A DNA stretch of 64,000 nt from contig JAICSO010000009.1 of NCBI GenBank assembly GCA_025936825.1, forward strand, positions 124,001 through 188,000. Direction: 5' to 3'. Numbering within the stretch: position 1 is the first letter of the stretch; every line of letters begins with the position of its first letter. Below, piece after piece: positions 9,373-18,299 of the stretch. This DNA comes from Terriglobales bacterium. Its GTDB lineage: Bacteria; Acidobacteriota; Terriglobia; Terriglobales; Acidobacteriaceae. Under the pieces are notes generated by a model. That model was not told the origin of the DNA. It saw only the letters and a list, made by a program, of their open reading frames with translations, and searched no databases. A program made the translations under genes and the position numbers.

Positions 9373-10668
9373 TTACGCGGCCTGCAGATCGCTAGCCTCG
9401 TCTGTCGCAGCTTTCGGAGTCACTGGTGCACTCGACAGCAATGGCCAGCCTCGCCGCAAGACGTATTCCAGCCATGCGCCCGCGATCTGTGAGGTAATTA
9501 CCGCGGCGACGACGAGTGTGGTGTAGAACTTCGGACTGATGATCCCCGCATCAAAGGCCACGCTGGCCAGCACAATCCCCGGCCCGCCACGTGCATTCGT
9601 CGTAATCGCCAGGTTCAGCAGATCAAGTCCGCGGAATCCCGCAAATCGCCCGGCTAGTGACACCGACAGAATCTTCACCACGCACGTGCCTACCAGGAAC
9701 GCCACCATCATCCACAGCGACACGCCGCGTACCAGGTCCAGCTTCAACCCGACGATCGCGAAATAAACCGGAATAAAGAATGCGAATGCCACTTTGCCGA
9801 TGGCGTCGAGGGCGTCGGCGAACAGCCTGCGCTTCTTGTGCACCACCGCGAATCCCGCCAGGAACGCCGCAAATACGAGGCTTACCTTCAAGGCTCCGGC
9901 AACCGCGCAATAGGCAAGTAGCACAGCGATGGCGTATCCCACTGGCGAATTCTTGGCGACGACATTGAAGCGGGCCTTATTAATCCGCTTCACGATCCGC
10001 GGCACGATGGTCAGTCCGAGCACAAAGAAAGCGACGGTCGCCAGCAGGTGATACGACATGGCCTTGGGATCGAGCGCGGCTTTGCCGGCTGTGGTCGTCG
10101 CGACCGCCAGCGCCAGCCAAAGAACAATGTCTTCGAGCACCGCCACTCCCAAAATCAGCCGGGCGAATCGCGTGTGCAGAATTTTCAGGTCTGCGAAAAT
10201 CTTTGAGACGACCGGAACTGACGTTACCGCCACGCCCACGGCAAGAATGATGATCAGGGAAATGCGGTTCGCGTTAGGACCGGCCAATGCGGGACGAATC
10301 AGCCAAGGGCCCAAGACGAGGCCTAGCGCGAATGGGAGTCCAGTTCCTACGATCACCAGCCATCCAACTTCACGCCGCTCCTCGCGCGTAAACAACTGCT
10401 GGGTCTCTGCGCCTGAGAGGAACATCAGCAACAGCAGTCCCATCCAGTACACAAAATCGAGGATGTTTCCCTGGTGCCTGGTGCTCTCGACCAGGTGTGA
10501 GAAGAACGGGAACCGGCCCAGCAATGCGGGACCAAGGAGAATGCCTGCCGCGATTTCCCCGACAACCTTTGGCTGACGCAGCTTGACGAAGAGATAACCC
10601 AGGAGCTGCGCGAATCCCACGAGGAGCAGGAGAATTAAGAGCAGGGACGACAAAGAGGATTCGGACAT
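9373..10668 (-). CDS. Cation:proton antiporter (CPA2/KefB-like)
   Basis: Multi-TM Na+/H+ exchanger family sequence (QPKVVGEIAAGILLGPALLG; ARGGPGIVLASVAFDAGII). Likely start is internal Met MSESSLSSLLL. Confidence 0.88.
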   Translation of the reverse strand: MSESSLSSLLLILLLLVGFAQLLGYLFVKLRQPKVVGEIAAGILLGPALLGRFPFFSHLVESTRHQGNILDFVYWMGLLLLMFLSGAETQQLFTREERREVGWLVIVGTGLPFALGLVLGPWLIRPALAGPNANRISLIIILAVGVAVTSVPVVSKIFADLKILHTRFARLILGVAVLEDIVLWLALAVATTTAGKAALDPKAMSYHLLATVAFFVLGLTIVPRIVKRINKARFNVVAKNSPVGYAIAVLLAYCAVAGALKVSLVFAAFLAGFAVVHKKRRLFADALDAIGKVAFAFFIPVYFAIVGLKLDLVRGVSLWMMVAFLVGTCVVKILSVSLAGRFAGFRGLDLLNLAITTNARGGPGIVLASVAFDAGIISPKFYTTLVVAAVITSQIAGAWLEYVLRRGWPLLSSAPVTPKAATDEASDLQAA

Positions 10669-10725
10669 AGCGGCTGAGGCGTAAGATGCCGCGCAATCAC
10701 CCTGGTTTGCTTTGGGATTGCGTGC

Positions 10726-10745
10726 GTCGGACATTCCTGTCCGAC
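10726..10745. repeat. REP-like palindrome GTCGGACATTCCTGTCCGAC
   Basis: Perfect 8-bp stem with TTCC loop; near-identical copy at 30522-30541. Confidence 0.7.
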
Positions 10746-10746
10746 A

Positions 10747-11339
10747 CTAGCTCTTTGGGAATTTGACCTCTATTTTACGCAACCCTCGCCATGCCAGCCA
10801 TGCTACAACGCTGACCATTCCCACCCACCCGACAATCCGCACCATCGAAGCGATCTGTGTGTCATGCTGCAGCACCCCGAGGCTGCTGAACATCGCAAAC
10901 CAATCGTGCTCGACGAATTCCGGACTGCCAACCGTGATTAACGGCAACTCCTGCGCACGCGCATCTGCCATGTAGGTCGCAATGGGCAGAAACTGTTCGA
11001 AGAAACAGAACATGCAAAATGCAACCCCGGCAATTTGTCGCTGGAAGCAGAAGTACGTCGCCAGCGCGAGCGGAACCAATAATTGCAGCAATGTCCCGCC
11101 GGCCACCGTGAATCCGTGCCCCAGATACCCGAACAGCAGGTGCCCGCCTTCATGGATCGGGACGAACACAAGGTCAATCATGGGCAGAAATCCCGAGCCG
11201 CGCGCCAACTCGAACAGGAACAAGCCGTAAAAGCGAGCCAAGCACCTGCAGCCCAGCGCGGTAATGGACGCCAAGGCTCCGTCAGGCTTTCGAGCACCGG
11301 AAGGCGTTCAATCCACGATTGCGGAATGCGTCCATTCAT
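10747..11339 (-). pseudogene. Multi-TM protein with HEGGH (HExxH) motif, apparently frameshifted near 11230
   Basis: Main ORF 10747-11274 (…FVPIHEGGHLLFGYLG…); N-terminal coding continues in another frame (MNGRIPQSWIERLPVLESLTEPWRPLPRWAAGAWLA). One extra T in a T4 run would fuse them as WLAFYGLFLFELARG. Confidence 0.6.
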
Positions 11340-11498
11340 GGTGGCCTTACCTATGGTAAAAGCTCGCTGCTGGACGGCTGTATATCGCAAAGAGGAAGCG
11401 GAATCAGCATCGACATCAGTCGCAATGAGATTCAGATACCTTCACCACAGAGGACACGAAGGGACACAAAGGAACGCCGAGAGGAAGATTGCAGGGTC

Positions 11499-12584
11499 TC
11501 ATTGTGCGTTCGTAGTAGCCAGCTGCCGTTCCTGCGGAGACATCTGGCGCCACAGAACTTGCAGGTCAGCCGAAATGCGCGAGTTCTGCGGATCTTGATG
11601 CAGAGCGCGAGCGAACCAGCGATACGCCGTTGGAAGATCGCGGCCTACGCAATGTCCAGTGGCGTACATCGTCCCAAGAACCGTCTGCGCCTTGGAATTC
11701 CCGCGCGTCGCAGCGGTCTGCAGGCTGCTCTGGGCTTTCGCGCAGTTCTGCGGTGTGCCTTTAGCGCCGTAAAGGTAGCGTTCGCCCGCCGCCTCGAGAT
11801 CAGCGTCTGGCAAAATCTTCGTGGCGAGAGATGCCGACTCAGTTTTGGGCGCGGGCTTCGCCGCTGGAGTGCGGGTTGCTTTCTTTGGACGCGCCGGCGT
11901 CACGCTTGGCGGAGGTGTTGCTTTCGCTTCTTCTGCGGGTTTCTCCGGCGGAGGTTCGGTTGAAGCAGGTTGCTGGGCCGGAGTCGCATTGTTCGAAGTT
12001 GCGGCACCAGCAGCAGAGGAAGTTTGTTCTCCCTGTGGCGTGAAATCGGAAGTTTTGCCGGTATCGGCAGGCTTGTTCTCGTTTGCTTGCGCGGGTTGCG
12101 TGTCGCCAGCGCCAGTCATTGGCTTATCGATGTGGGTCTGCTGATCTTGGTTCTGCGCGGGAGCAACCTCAGATGGGGACGCTGACTGCTGCGCCGACGT
12201 AGCTCCGAATCGATTAAAGGGAAATCCGTGGTGTTTCCACTGCCAGTAGCCGGCGCCGCTGACGACAGCCAACAGAAGGATGAAGAAGATCAGTCCCGCG
12301 TAGCTGCGAGGCGGCTCGTCTTCATAAAGGTAGTGGAACTCGGTTTTCGGATCTTCCGCCAGTCCCAGGAACGACGGCCCATGAACGCTCTCCACCGAAG
12401 GGCCGGGTTTCTCATGATCCCCATTTCCGCTCGCGGGTTTTGCCGCAGGTGTGACGTCTCTCAAAGGCGTCTTGGTCTGAACTGGCGGGTGCGCGAGCGC
12501 AGCTCCGCACATTCCACAGAAGCGGTACTCTGGGCTGTTGTCGTACCCGCAATGCGTGCAGCGGACGTACATGGTCTCTAGCAT
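11499..12584 (-). CDS. Zinc-ribbon protein with TM segment and Sel1/TPR-like repeats
   Basis: N-term CTHCGYDNSPEYRFCGMCG zinc ribbon; TM; Pro/Ala-rich linker; C-term GNSKAQTVLGTMYATGHCVGRDLPTAYRWFARALHQ Sel1-like. Confidence 0.8.
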   Translation of the reverse strand: MLETMYVRCTHCGYDNSPEYRFCGMCGAALAHPPVQTKTPLRDVTPAAKPASGNGDHEKPGPSVESVHGPSFLGLAEDPKTEFHYLYEDEPPRSYAGLIFFILLLAVVSGAGYWQWKHHGFPFNRFGATSAQQSASPSEVAPAQNQDQQTHIDKPMTGAGDTQPAQANENKPADTGKTSDFTPQGEQTSSAAGAATSNNATPAQQPASTEPPPEKPAEEAKATPPPSVTPARPKKATRTPAAKPAPKTESASLATKILPDADLEAAGERYLYGAKGTPQNCAKAQSSLQTAATRGNSKAQTVLGTMYATGHCVGRDLPTAYRWFARALHQDPQNSRISADLQVLWRQMSPQERQLATTNAQ

Positions 12585-12779
12585 ATTGTATCTGTTAGAT
12601 GGCAGAACGGCTGCTGCTGTTGGAAGCTGCCCAGAGCCGGTGGTCCAACGCTAAGTCTCTGGCCAGTAAGGGCCTACCGCCGCAGATATTTCGAAACCAG
12701 AGTTGTGGATCGCCGAGATTGCCCCTGAATGTAGAATAGGCGCCGTAATTCGTGGAAGTTTCCATCGGGGGTGGCAAGC

Positions 12780-13714
12780 ATGGCTTCGACAGAAGTGGTG
12801 TCAGTTCGTCCGCAACAGCAACATGCGGAACGCGTGTTTCAACTCGGGACTGGGTTCATCTTCACGGCGGCGCTGCAACCTGTCGTGCGCATCGGGATAC
12901 CTGATCTCCTCGCAAAAGGTCCTGCTTCAGTTTCTGAATTGGCTGCTCAGGCTGACGTCAATGCAGACGGGCTTTACCGGGTTCTGCGGCTGCTCGCGTC
13001 GGTTGACGTGGTTGAAGAATTGCCGGGAAAAAAATTCGCGGCCACACCTGTTTCAGAGTTGCTCCGCTCTGATGTGCCGGGTTCAATGCGCGACATGGTC
13101 CTGTGGATGGGCAATCCGTTCCACTTCAAGGTGTGGGGAGAACTCGGGTATTCCATTCAAACCGGCAAGCCAGCCGTCGAACACGTTTATGGGAAATCGT
13201 GTTTTGACGCGATCTTTGGCGATCCTGAAGTTGCCAGCGACTGTTGTGCGAAGTGCTCAGCCGATATCCCAAGATGAAGGGAATCTTGTTCGATATACCC
13301 AACGTGATTCAGGAGGCGACCTGCCACATCTGCAATCTGAAGATGGACGACCGCTGCCGGACCATCTCCGGAAGTTTCTTCGAGCAGGTCCCTGCGGGTG
13401 GAGATGCCTATTACATGCAGCACATCATTCACGACTGGGATGACGAACCGGCGCTGAAGATTCTCGGCAACTGCCGCCGCGCGCTTGAAGGCAATCCAAG
13501 CGGCGTGCTCCTACTTGTCGATGCCGTAGTTCCGCAGAATTCAGAGCCGCATACGAGCAAATGGCTCGATCTTGAGATGCTGCTCATGCCCGGCGGCCGC
13601 GAGCGCACCGAACCCGAATGGCATGCGCTGATGAACAAAGCTGGATTCGAGATCACCCGCATCATCCCTATGAGAGCGTCAGAGAGCGTTATCGAGGCGA
13701 GGGTCAAGCGCTAG
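12780..13714 (+). pseudogene. O-methyltransferase remnant (hydroxyneurosporene methyltransferase-like), internal out-of-frame deletion
   Basis: ORF 12771-13277 holds the N-terminal dimerisation part up to FDAIFGDPEVAS. ORF 13244-13714 resumes at LCEVLSRYPKMKGILFDIPNVI to the C-terminus. The intervening SAM-binding motif I (typically VDVGGGxG) is absent. Confidence 0.8.
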
Positions 13715-13747
13715 CGGGCAGTGCGGTGGAAGTGCCGCACACGTCCT

Positions 13748-14485
13748 TTAATGCAGAAGGAACTCGAACTTGCGAATTACGACTGACTGGTCCTGCGCGG
13801 GTGTTTGGCGGAAGCACCAAAGATTGATGCCCACCGGTGCAGCGACCTGGGGAATGTTGGTTGCGTTCGAAGTGTAGGTCTCGGTCTTGATCACGTCGGC
13901 CACGGTTCCGAGCGGCTGAGCCCCGTTCATGATCGTGAACACGATGTGATCCGGGAACCACTCCATCCTCGCCGTGGTCAGGGTGCCACCGCTGACGCGA
14001 AAGTTATCTTCCCACGCGGAAACTCCCTTGGGCTTGCGATGTCCGGTGGCGGGATAAACGGTAAAGTCGGCATTGCATCCGTGGCATGTTTTATTCCATT
14101 GGGAAAACTCGATGTCGATTTCGTCTTCTGCGTCCGTGCCGATGTGATGCGTGGGCCCATAGGTGAACAGTCCGAGCACAGTCGTCGGATCCATGGCGTA
14201 CACATTGCCCTCAACGATCCATTGATAAGTTCCGAAACCCAGATTTTCGGTGGTAAATAGTTCGCCGGCTGTCCATTTGCCATTCTGCCGGACAATGCGC
14301 AAATGCAAGTATCCGTGTTCATCAATGCTGACGTTCGCAGGATTTCCAGGCGCGACCCCAGCCATGCGCCCGTTGGTCAATTTCCACGAGTGCCCAGACC
14401 AGGTGATCGTCTGGGCGTAGATCGACGGCAGGGTACAGAGCGGCACGCAGATAAGCATCACCGAGATTATGAGCAGTTTCGACAT
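13748..14485 (-). CDS. Secreted glycoside hydrolase family 16-like protein
   Basis: Signal peptide; FGTYQWIVEGN...DEIDIEFSQWNK resembles the GH16 fold and catalytic strand (E-I-D-I-E). Confidence 0.72.
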   Translation of the reverse strand: MSKLLIISVMLICVPLCTLPSIYAQTITWSGHSWKLTNGRMAGVAPGNPANVSIDEHGYLHLRIVRQNGKWTAGELFTTENLGFGTYQWIVEGNVYAMDPTTVLGLFTYGPTHHIGTDAEDEIDIEFSQWNKTCHGCNADFTVYPATGHRKPKGVSAWEDNFRVSGGTLTTARMEWFPDHIVFTIMNGAQPLGTVADVIKTETYTSNATNIPQVAAPVGINLWCFRQTPAQDQSVVIRKFEFLLH

Positions 14486-14641
14486 TCTCCCCTCGCCGTG
14501 GTGGGCCGCACTTTGGCTAGGTCCTTAAAATTATCACTATTCTCCTGAGCGTAGGCAGATGATTCCCTTTGCGAATGAACTGCCGAGTCTAATGACCTGC
14601 CTTCTTGCCTGCAGTGTCACTGAGTACTGAGAAATTCTCAC

Positions 14642-14682
14642 TGTGGGGTGCCCCATGTCTCGCGGTGTTCGAGACATGGGCG
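14642..14682. repeat. Hairpin element CCCATGTCTCG-CGGTGTT-CGAGACATGGG flanked by GGGGTGCCCC
   Basis: Perfect 11-bp stem, 7-nt loop; the minus strand reads stem then GGGGCACCCC. Confidence 0.75.
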
Positions 14683-14819
14683 CGACAACTTAAGCGTGGA
14701 AGAAAACGGAAAGCCCCGCCTAAGCATTGATCCTGCTTGCTTTACAGCTTTTGCAGGGGCATGTTAGCCTATCTGCATACCATAAACGGTTGAAAATATA
14801 GAAGGAGTGCATCAGGTTA

Positions 14820-15086
14820 GTGCTAGCCAGAGAGCAAAAGAAATCCCTCATTGACCAGTACGGCACGCATCCAACCGATACGGGCAGTCCAGAAGTCCAA
14901 ATCGCTCTGTTGAGCGAACGCATTGGTCAACTGACGGAGCACTTCAAATCGCACCAGAAAGACCACGGCTCGCGCCGCGGTCTTCTCATGCTGGTCAGCA
15001 AGCGTCGCAGCTTGCTCGACTACCTCAAAAAATACGACTCCGAGCGCTACAAAACGGTTGTTCAGAGACTCGGCCTCCGCAAGTAG
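14820..15086 (+). CDS. rpsO: 30S ribosomal protein S15
   Basis: 88 aa canonical S15 ([55 protein letters not shown]); GTG start. Confidence 0.97.
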   Translation: MLAREQKKSLIDQYGTHPTDTGSPEVQIALLSERIGQLTEHFKSHQKDHGSRRGLLMLVSKRRSLLDYLKKYDSERYKTVVQRLGLRK

Positions 15087-15096
15087 GAGGCTTTTT
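15073..15096 (+). terminator. Rho-independent terminator overlapping the rpsO stop
   Basis: GCCTCC-GCAAGTA-GGAGGC followed by TTTTT; stem overlaps TAG stop codon. Confidence 0.7.
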
Positions 15097-15199
15097 CTCT
15101 TTGGGCTGTTTGTTCCAGGCTTTCGGGACAGCGCAGAAGTGTGTTTGCTGGATTGAGGTTTGAAGGACAATCCATCCTCTCCGTGCCAGTACAAAATTC

Positions 15200-15271
15200 G
15201 TTTCGAGTTTCAAGTTTCCAGTTTCAAAACCCAGGTGCCTTTCTCGAGACTTGAAACCTGAAACTCGAAAC
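15200..15271. repeat. Quasi-palindromic intergenic repeat
   Basis: GTTTCGAGTTTCAAGTTTCC... and inverted TTGAAACCTGAAACTCGAAAC; internally built of GTTTC near-repeats. Confidence 0.65.
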
Positions 15272-15310
15272 TTATCCTCGTGATCCTCCTCCACAATTTA
15301 AGGAAAAACC

Positions 15311-17752
15311 ATGAAACAAGAACTCTCCATCGATCTCGCAGGCGGCAAGCGGATCTCTTTTGAAACAGGAAAACTGGCCAAGCAGGCTCACGGCTCCGTC
15401 GTCGTTCGCATGGGCGATAACGTCGTTCTCGCCACTGCCACCTCGAACGCGGACCCGCGCGAGGGAATTGACTTCTTTCCGCTGACGGTTGACTACCGCG
15501 AATACACCTACGCCGGCGGACGCATCCCCGGCGGTTTCATCAAGCGCGAAGGGCGTCCGAGCGAGCGCGAGATTCTCACCAGCCGCCAGATCGATCGTCC
15601 CATTCGCCCGCTGTTCCCCGACGGCTTCAAGTGCGAAACCCAGGTGATTGCATTCGTCCTTTCGGCCGACACCGAGAACGACCCTGACGTCGCAGGCATC
15701 AACGGCGCCTCTGCTGCACTCACGATTTCTGACATCCCGTTCAATGGCCCGGTTGGCGCGGTGCGAGTGGGCTTGATCGATGGCCAGTTCGTCATCAATC
15801 CCACCTACAGCGAGATGCGCGACAGCCTCGTAAACATCATGGTGGTCGGGACCTCCGAAGGCATCGTGATGATCGAGTCGGGCGCAAAAGAAGTGAAAGA
15901 AGAGACCGTCGTGGACGCGATCGAGTTCGCGCACGCCGAAATCAAGAAGATTTGTGCGGGTATCAACGAGCTGCGCGAGAAGGCCGGCAAGCCGAAGCGC
16001 ACGGTGACGCCGCCGGAGTTCGATCAGGCTTATTACGACGATCTGAAGAAAAAGATCGGGAGCGACCTTGCCGATCGCCTGGATACGCAGAAGCACCCGA
16101 AAGCCGAGAGCTACACCCTCGTCCGGGAACTGAAGAAGAGCTTGCAAGCAGCCCTTCCGGAAGATGACGAAGAAGGGCAGGCGAAGCTCAAGACCTACTA
16201 CGAGATTCTGCGCGAGCGGCTGTTCCGTGAAGCGGTGATCAACCAGAAACGACGTCCGGATGGTCGCGCCTTCGACCAGATTCGCGACATTTGGATCGAA
16301 GTTGGCGTGCTGCCGCGTACGCACGGTTCCGCGATCTTCACCCGCGGCGAAACGCAAGCCTTGGTCACAACAACTCTCGGCACCAGCGACGACATGCAGC
16401 GCCTTGAAGTTTTCGAAGGCGAAGCCAAAAAGCGCTTCATGCTGCACTACAACTTCCCGCCGTTCTCGGTTGGCGAAGTGGCCTTCCTTCGTGGCGCAGG
16501 ACGCCGCGAGATCGGCCACGGTGCGCTGGCAGAGCGCGCAGTTTCTGCCGTTCTTCCCACGGAAGAGAACTGGCCCTACGCGATGCGCGTCGTGTCCGAC
16601 ATTCTCGAATCGAACGGTTCGTCGTCAATGGCCACCGTTTGCGGCGCAGCGCTCTCGCTGATGGACGCGGGCGTTCCGCTTAAGGCTCCAGTAGCGGGTA
16701 TTGCGATGGGGTTGGTGAAAGAAGGCAATGATTACGCAATTCTCACCGACATCGCAGGCGCCGAAGATCATTACGGCGACATGGATTTCAAAGTTGCCGG
16801 TACGAAGGATGGCATCACCGCTCTCCAGATGGACATCAAGGTCGGCGGCATCACGGCGCAGATCATGCGCGAAGCGCTGACTCAGGCACAGCGCGGACGA
16901 CTATTCATCCTCGGCAAGATGGATGAAGTGATCTCGACCCATCGCGAGAAGGTCTCGGCGTACGCGCCGCGTATTTACACCCTGCAGATTCCTGTCGACA
17001 AGATTCGCGACGTGATTGGGCCCGGAGGCAAGATGATTCGTTCGATCATTGAGCAGACCGGCGTGAAGATCGACGTCGAAGACACCGGCAAGGTCAACGT
17101 CGCTTCGAACGACGAAGCGTCGGCCAACAAGGCCATTCAGATCATTCGCGACCTGACCGCGACCGCCGAAGTAGGGAAGACCTATCTCGGCAAAGTCACG
17201 CGTCTGGCTGATTTCGGAGCATTCGTCGAAATCATCCCTGGAACCGAAGGTCTGCTGCACATCAGCGAAGTCGCAGAGCATCGCATTAAAGATGTTCGCG
17301 ACGAGTTGAAGGAAGGCGATCAGGTCCTGGTGAAAGTGCTCGCCGTCGAAGGCAACCGCATTCGTCTTTCGCGCAAAGCGATTCTCAAAGAGCAGCGCGC
17401 GAAAATGGGCGGCAGCGCTCCGGCGCCGGCTGCTCCGGTTGAGGGCGAGGCGGAGTCAGAAGCGCAGACGGTTCCGGCGGGCGCTCCGGCATTGACGCTC
17501 GAAGGCGGCGCGGAGTTCGAGGAAGGCGACGAACCAAATTTCAACCGCATCGACGCGCCGACGTCGGGAGACCGTGGCGGTGACCGCGGTGGAGACCGAG
17601 GCGGAGATCGTGGTGGCGACCGCGGGGGACGCGGTGGTCGTCCGGGTGGAGGCGGTGGTGGACGTGGTCGTCGTCGCCGCGGCGGACACGGCGGAGGTCA
17701 TGGCGGTCACGGTGGCCATGGCGGCCACGGTGGTGGCGGCGGACGCCGCTAG
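15311..17752 (+). CDS. pnp: Polyribonucleotide nucleotidyltransferase with RGG/HGG-rich C-terminal tail
   Basis: 813 aa with RNase PH domains, KH (IGPGGKMIRSIIEQTGVKIDVEDTG) and S1 (GKTYLGKVTRLADFGAFVEIIPGTEGLLHISE) domains. Confidence 0.98.
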   Translation: MKQELSIDLAGGKRISFETGKLAKQAHGSVVVRMGDNVVLATATSNADPREGIDFFPLTVDYREYTYAGGRIPGGFIKREGRPSEREILTSRQIDRPIRPLFPDGFKCETQVIAFVLSADTENDPDVAGINGASAALTISDIPFNGPVGAVRVGLIDGQFVINPTYSEMRDSLVNIMVVGTSEGIVMIESGAKEVKEETVVDAIEFAHAEIKKICAGINELREKAGKPKRTVTPPEFDQAYYDDLKKKIGSDLADRLDTQKHPKAESYTLVRELKKSLQAALPEDDEEGQAKLKTYYEILRERLFREAVINQKRRPDGRAFDQIRDIWIEVGVLPRTHGSAIFTRGETQALVTTTLGTSDDMQRLEVFEGEAKKRFMLHYNFPPFSVGEVAFLRGAGRREIGHGALAERAVSAVLPTEENWPYAMRVVSDILESNGSSSMATVCGAALSLMDAGVPLKAPVAGIAMGLVKEGNDYAILTDIAGAEDHYGDMDFKVAGTKDGITALQMDIKVGGITAQIMREALTQAQRGRLFILGKMDEVISTHREKVSAYAPRIYTLQIPVDKIRDVIGPGGKMIRSIIEQTGVKIDVEDTGKVNVASNDEASANKAIQIIRDLTATAEVGKTYLGKVTRLADFGAFVEIIPGTEGLLHISEVAEHRIKDVRDELKEGDQVLVKVLAVEGNRIRLSRKAILKEQRAKMGGSAPAPAAPVEGEAESEAQTVPAGAPALTLEGGAEFEEGDEPNFNRIDAPTSGDRGGDRGGDRGGDRGGDRGGRGGRPGGGGGGRGRRRRGGHGGGHGGHGGHGGHGGGGGRR

Positions 17753-17790
17753 GACCATTCACCACACAGGCACAGAATTCAAATTCGTGC

Positions 17791-17826
17791 GACAAGGCCG
17801 CGAGTAATCGCGGCCTTGTCATTTCC
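17791..17826 (+). terminator. Rho-independent terminator after pnp
   Basis: GACAAGGCCGCGA-GTAA-TCGCGGCCTTGTC, perfect 13-bp stem, GNRA-like tetraloop, then ATTTCC. Confidence 0.75.
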
Positions 17827-17866
17827 GGAGTCATCCAATCCAGCAAGGTCTCCGAGGAGAAGGCGA

Positions 17867-18225
17867 ATGTACGAGGTCATACTGAAGAGATTTGAAATCC
17901 CGACGAAGTTCGCACCTTTGATAAGGGCAAATTCGAAATTGTGCATTTGGGCGGAATGACGATTGGACGTGCAACCTATGAGCCTGGTTGGAAATGGTCG
18001 GTACACGTCGGCAAAGCGGCAGGGCAGAAAAGTTGCTCCGTCGAGCACGTGGGCATGGTCGTCTCCGGCCGCGCTACCGCTGCCATGGACGACGGCCGCA
18101 TTATCGAAATGCGCGCGGGCGATGTTTTCTACATTGCGCCTGGGCACGATAGCTGGGTGTTGGGCGAGGAACCGTACGTCTCTTTGCATTTCATGGGAGC
18201 AGGGGAATACGCCAAACATAAGTAA
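17867..18225 (+). pseudogene. Cupin-domain protein with apparent N-terminal frameshift
   Basis: ORF 17941-18225 is a cupin (GGMTIGRATYEPGWKWSVHVG...MRAGDVFYIAPGHDSWVLGEEPYVSLHF). An N-terminus MYEVILKRFEIP in another frame joins IPDEVRTFDKGKFEIVHL if one C is restored at ~17899-17901. Confidence 0.65.
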
Positions 18226-18299
18226 GAGCTAATTGCCTCAGGTGACAGGCTCACGCGGCGCGCGAGTTTTGCTATCTTCAATGAGGATCTCTAAAGCAC

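Noticed and set aside
13244-13277. UGA (Sec) readthrough joining the two O-methyltransferase ORFs
   Set aside because: Although selC is nearby and the first ORF ends in TGA, the two parts are in different frames and a conserved block is missing, so recoding cannot restore the enzyme.
14700-14819. rpsO leader autoregulatory pseudoknot
   Set aside because: A CCTGC…GCAGG hairpin is visible, but there is not enough to assign a known S15-binding leader by eye.
15272-16519. 415-aa ORF antisense to pnp
   Set aside because: Fully antisense to a clear pnp CDS; high-GC third-position bias commonly opens the complementary frame; composition is not protein-like and no family is recognised.
17456-17758. 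Thr/Ala/Ser-rich antisense ORF over the pnp tail
   Set aside because: Low-complexity mirror of the RGG/HGG repeat DNA.
17893-17895. In-frame TGA upstream of the cupin as a selenocysteine codon
   Set aside because: Upstream residues in that frame (ANVRGHTEEI) are not cupin-like, whereas the other frame gives a natural N-terminus after a one-base correction.
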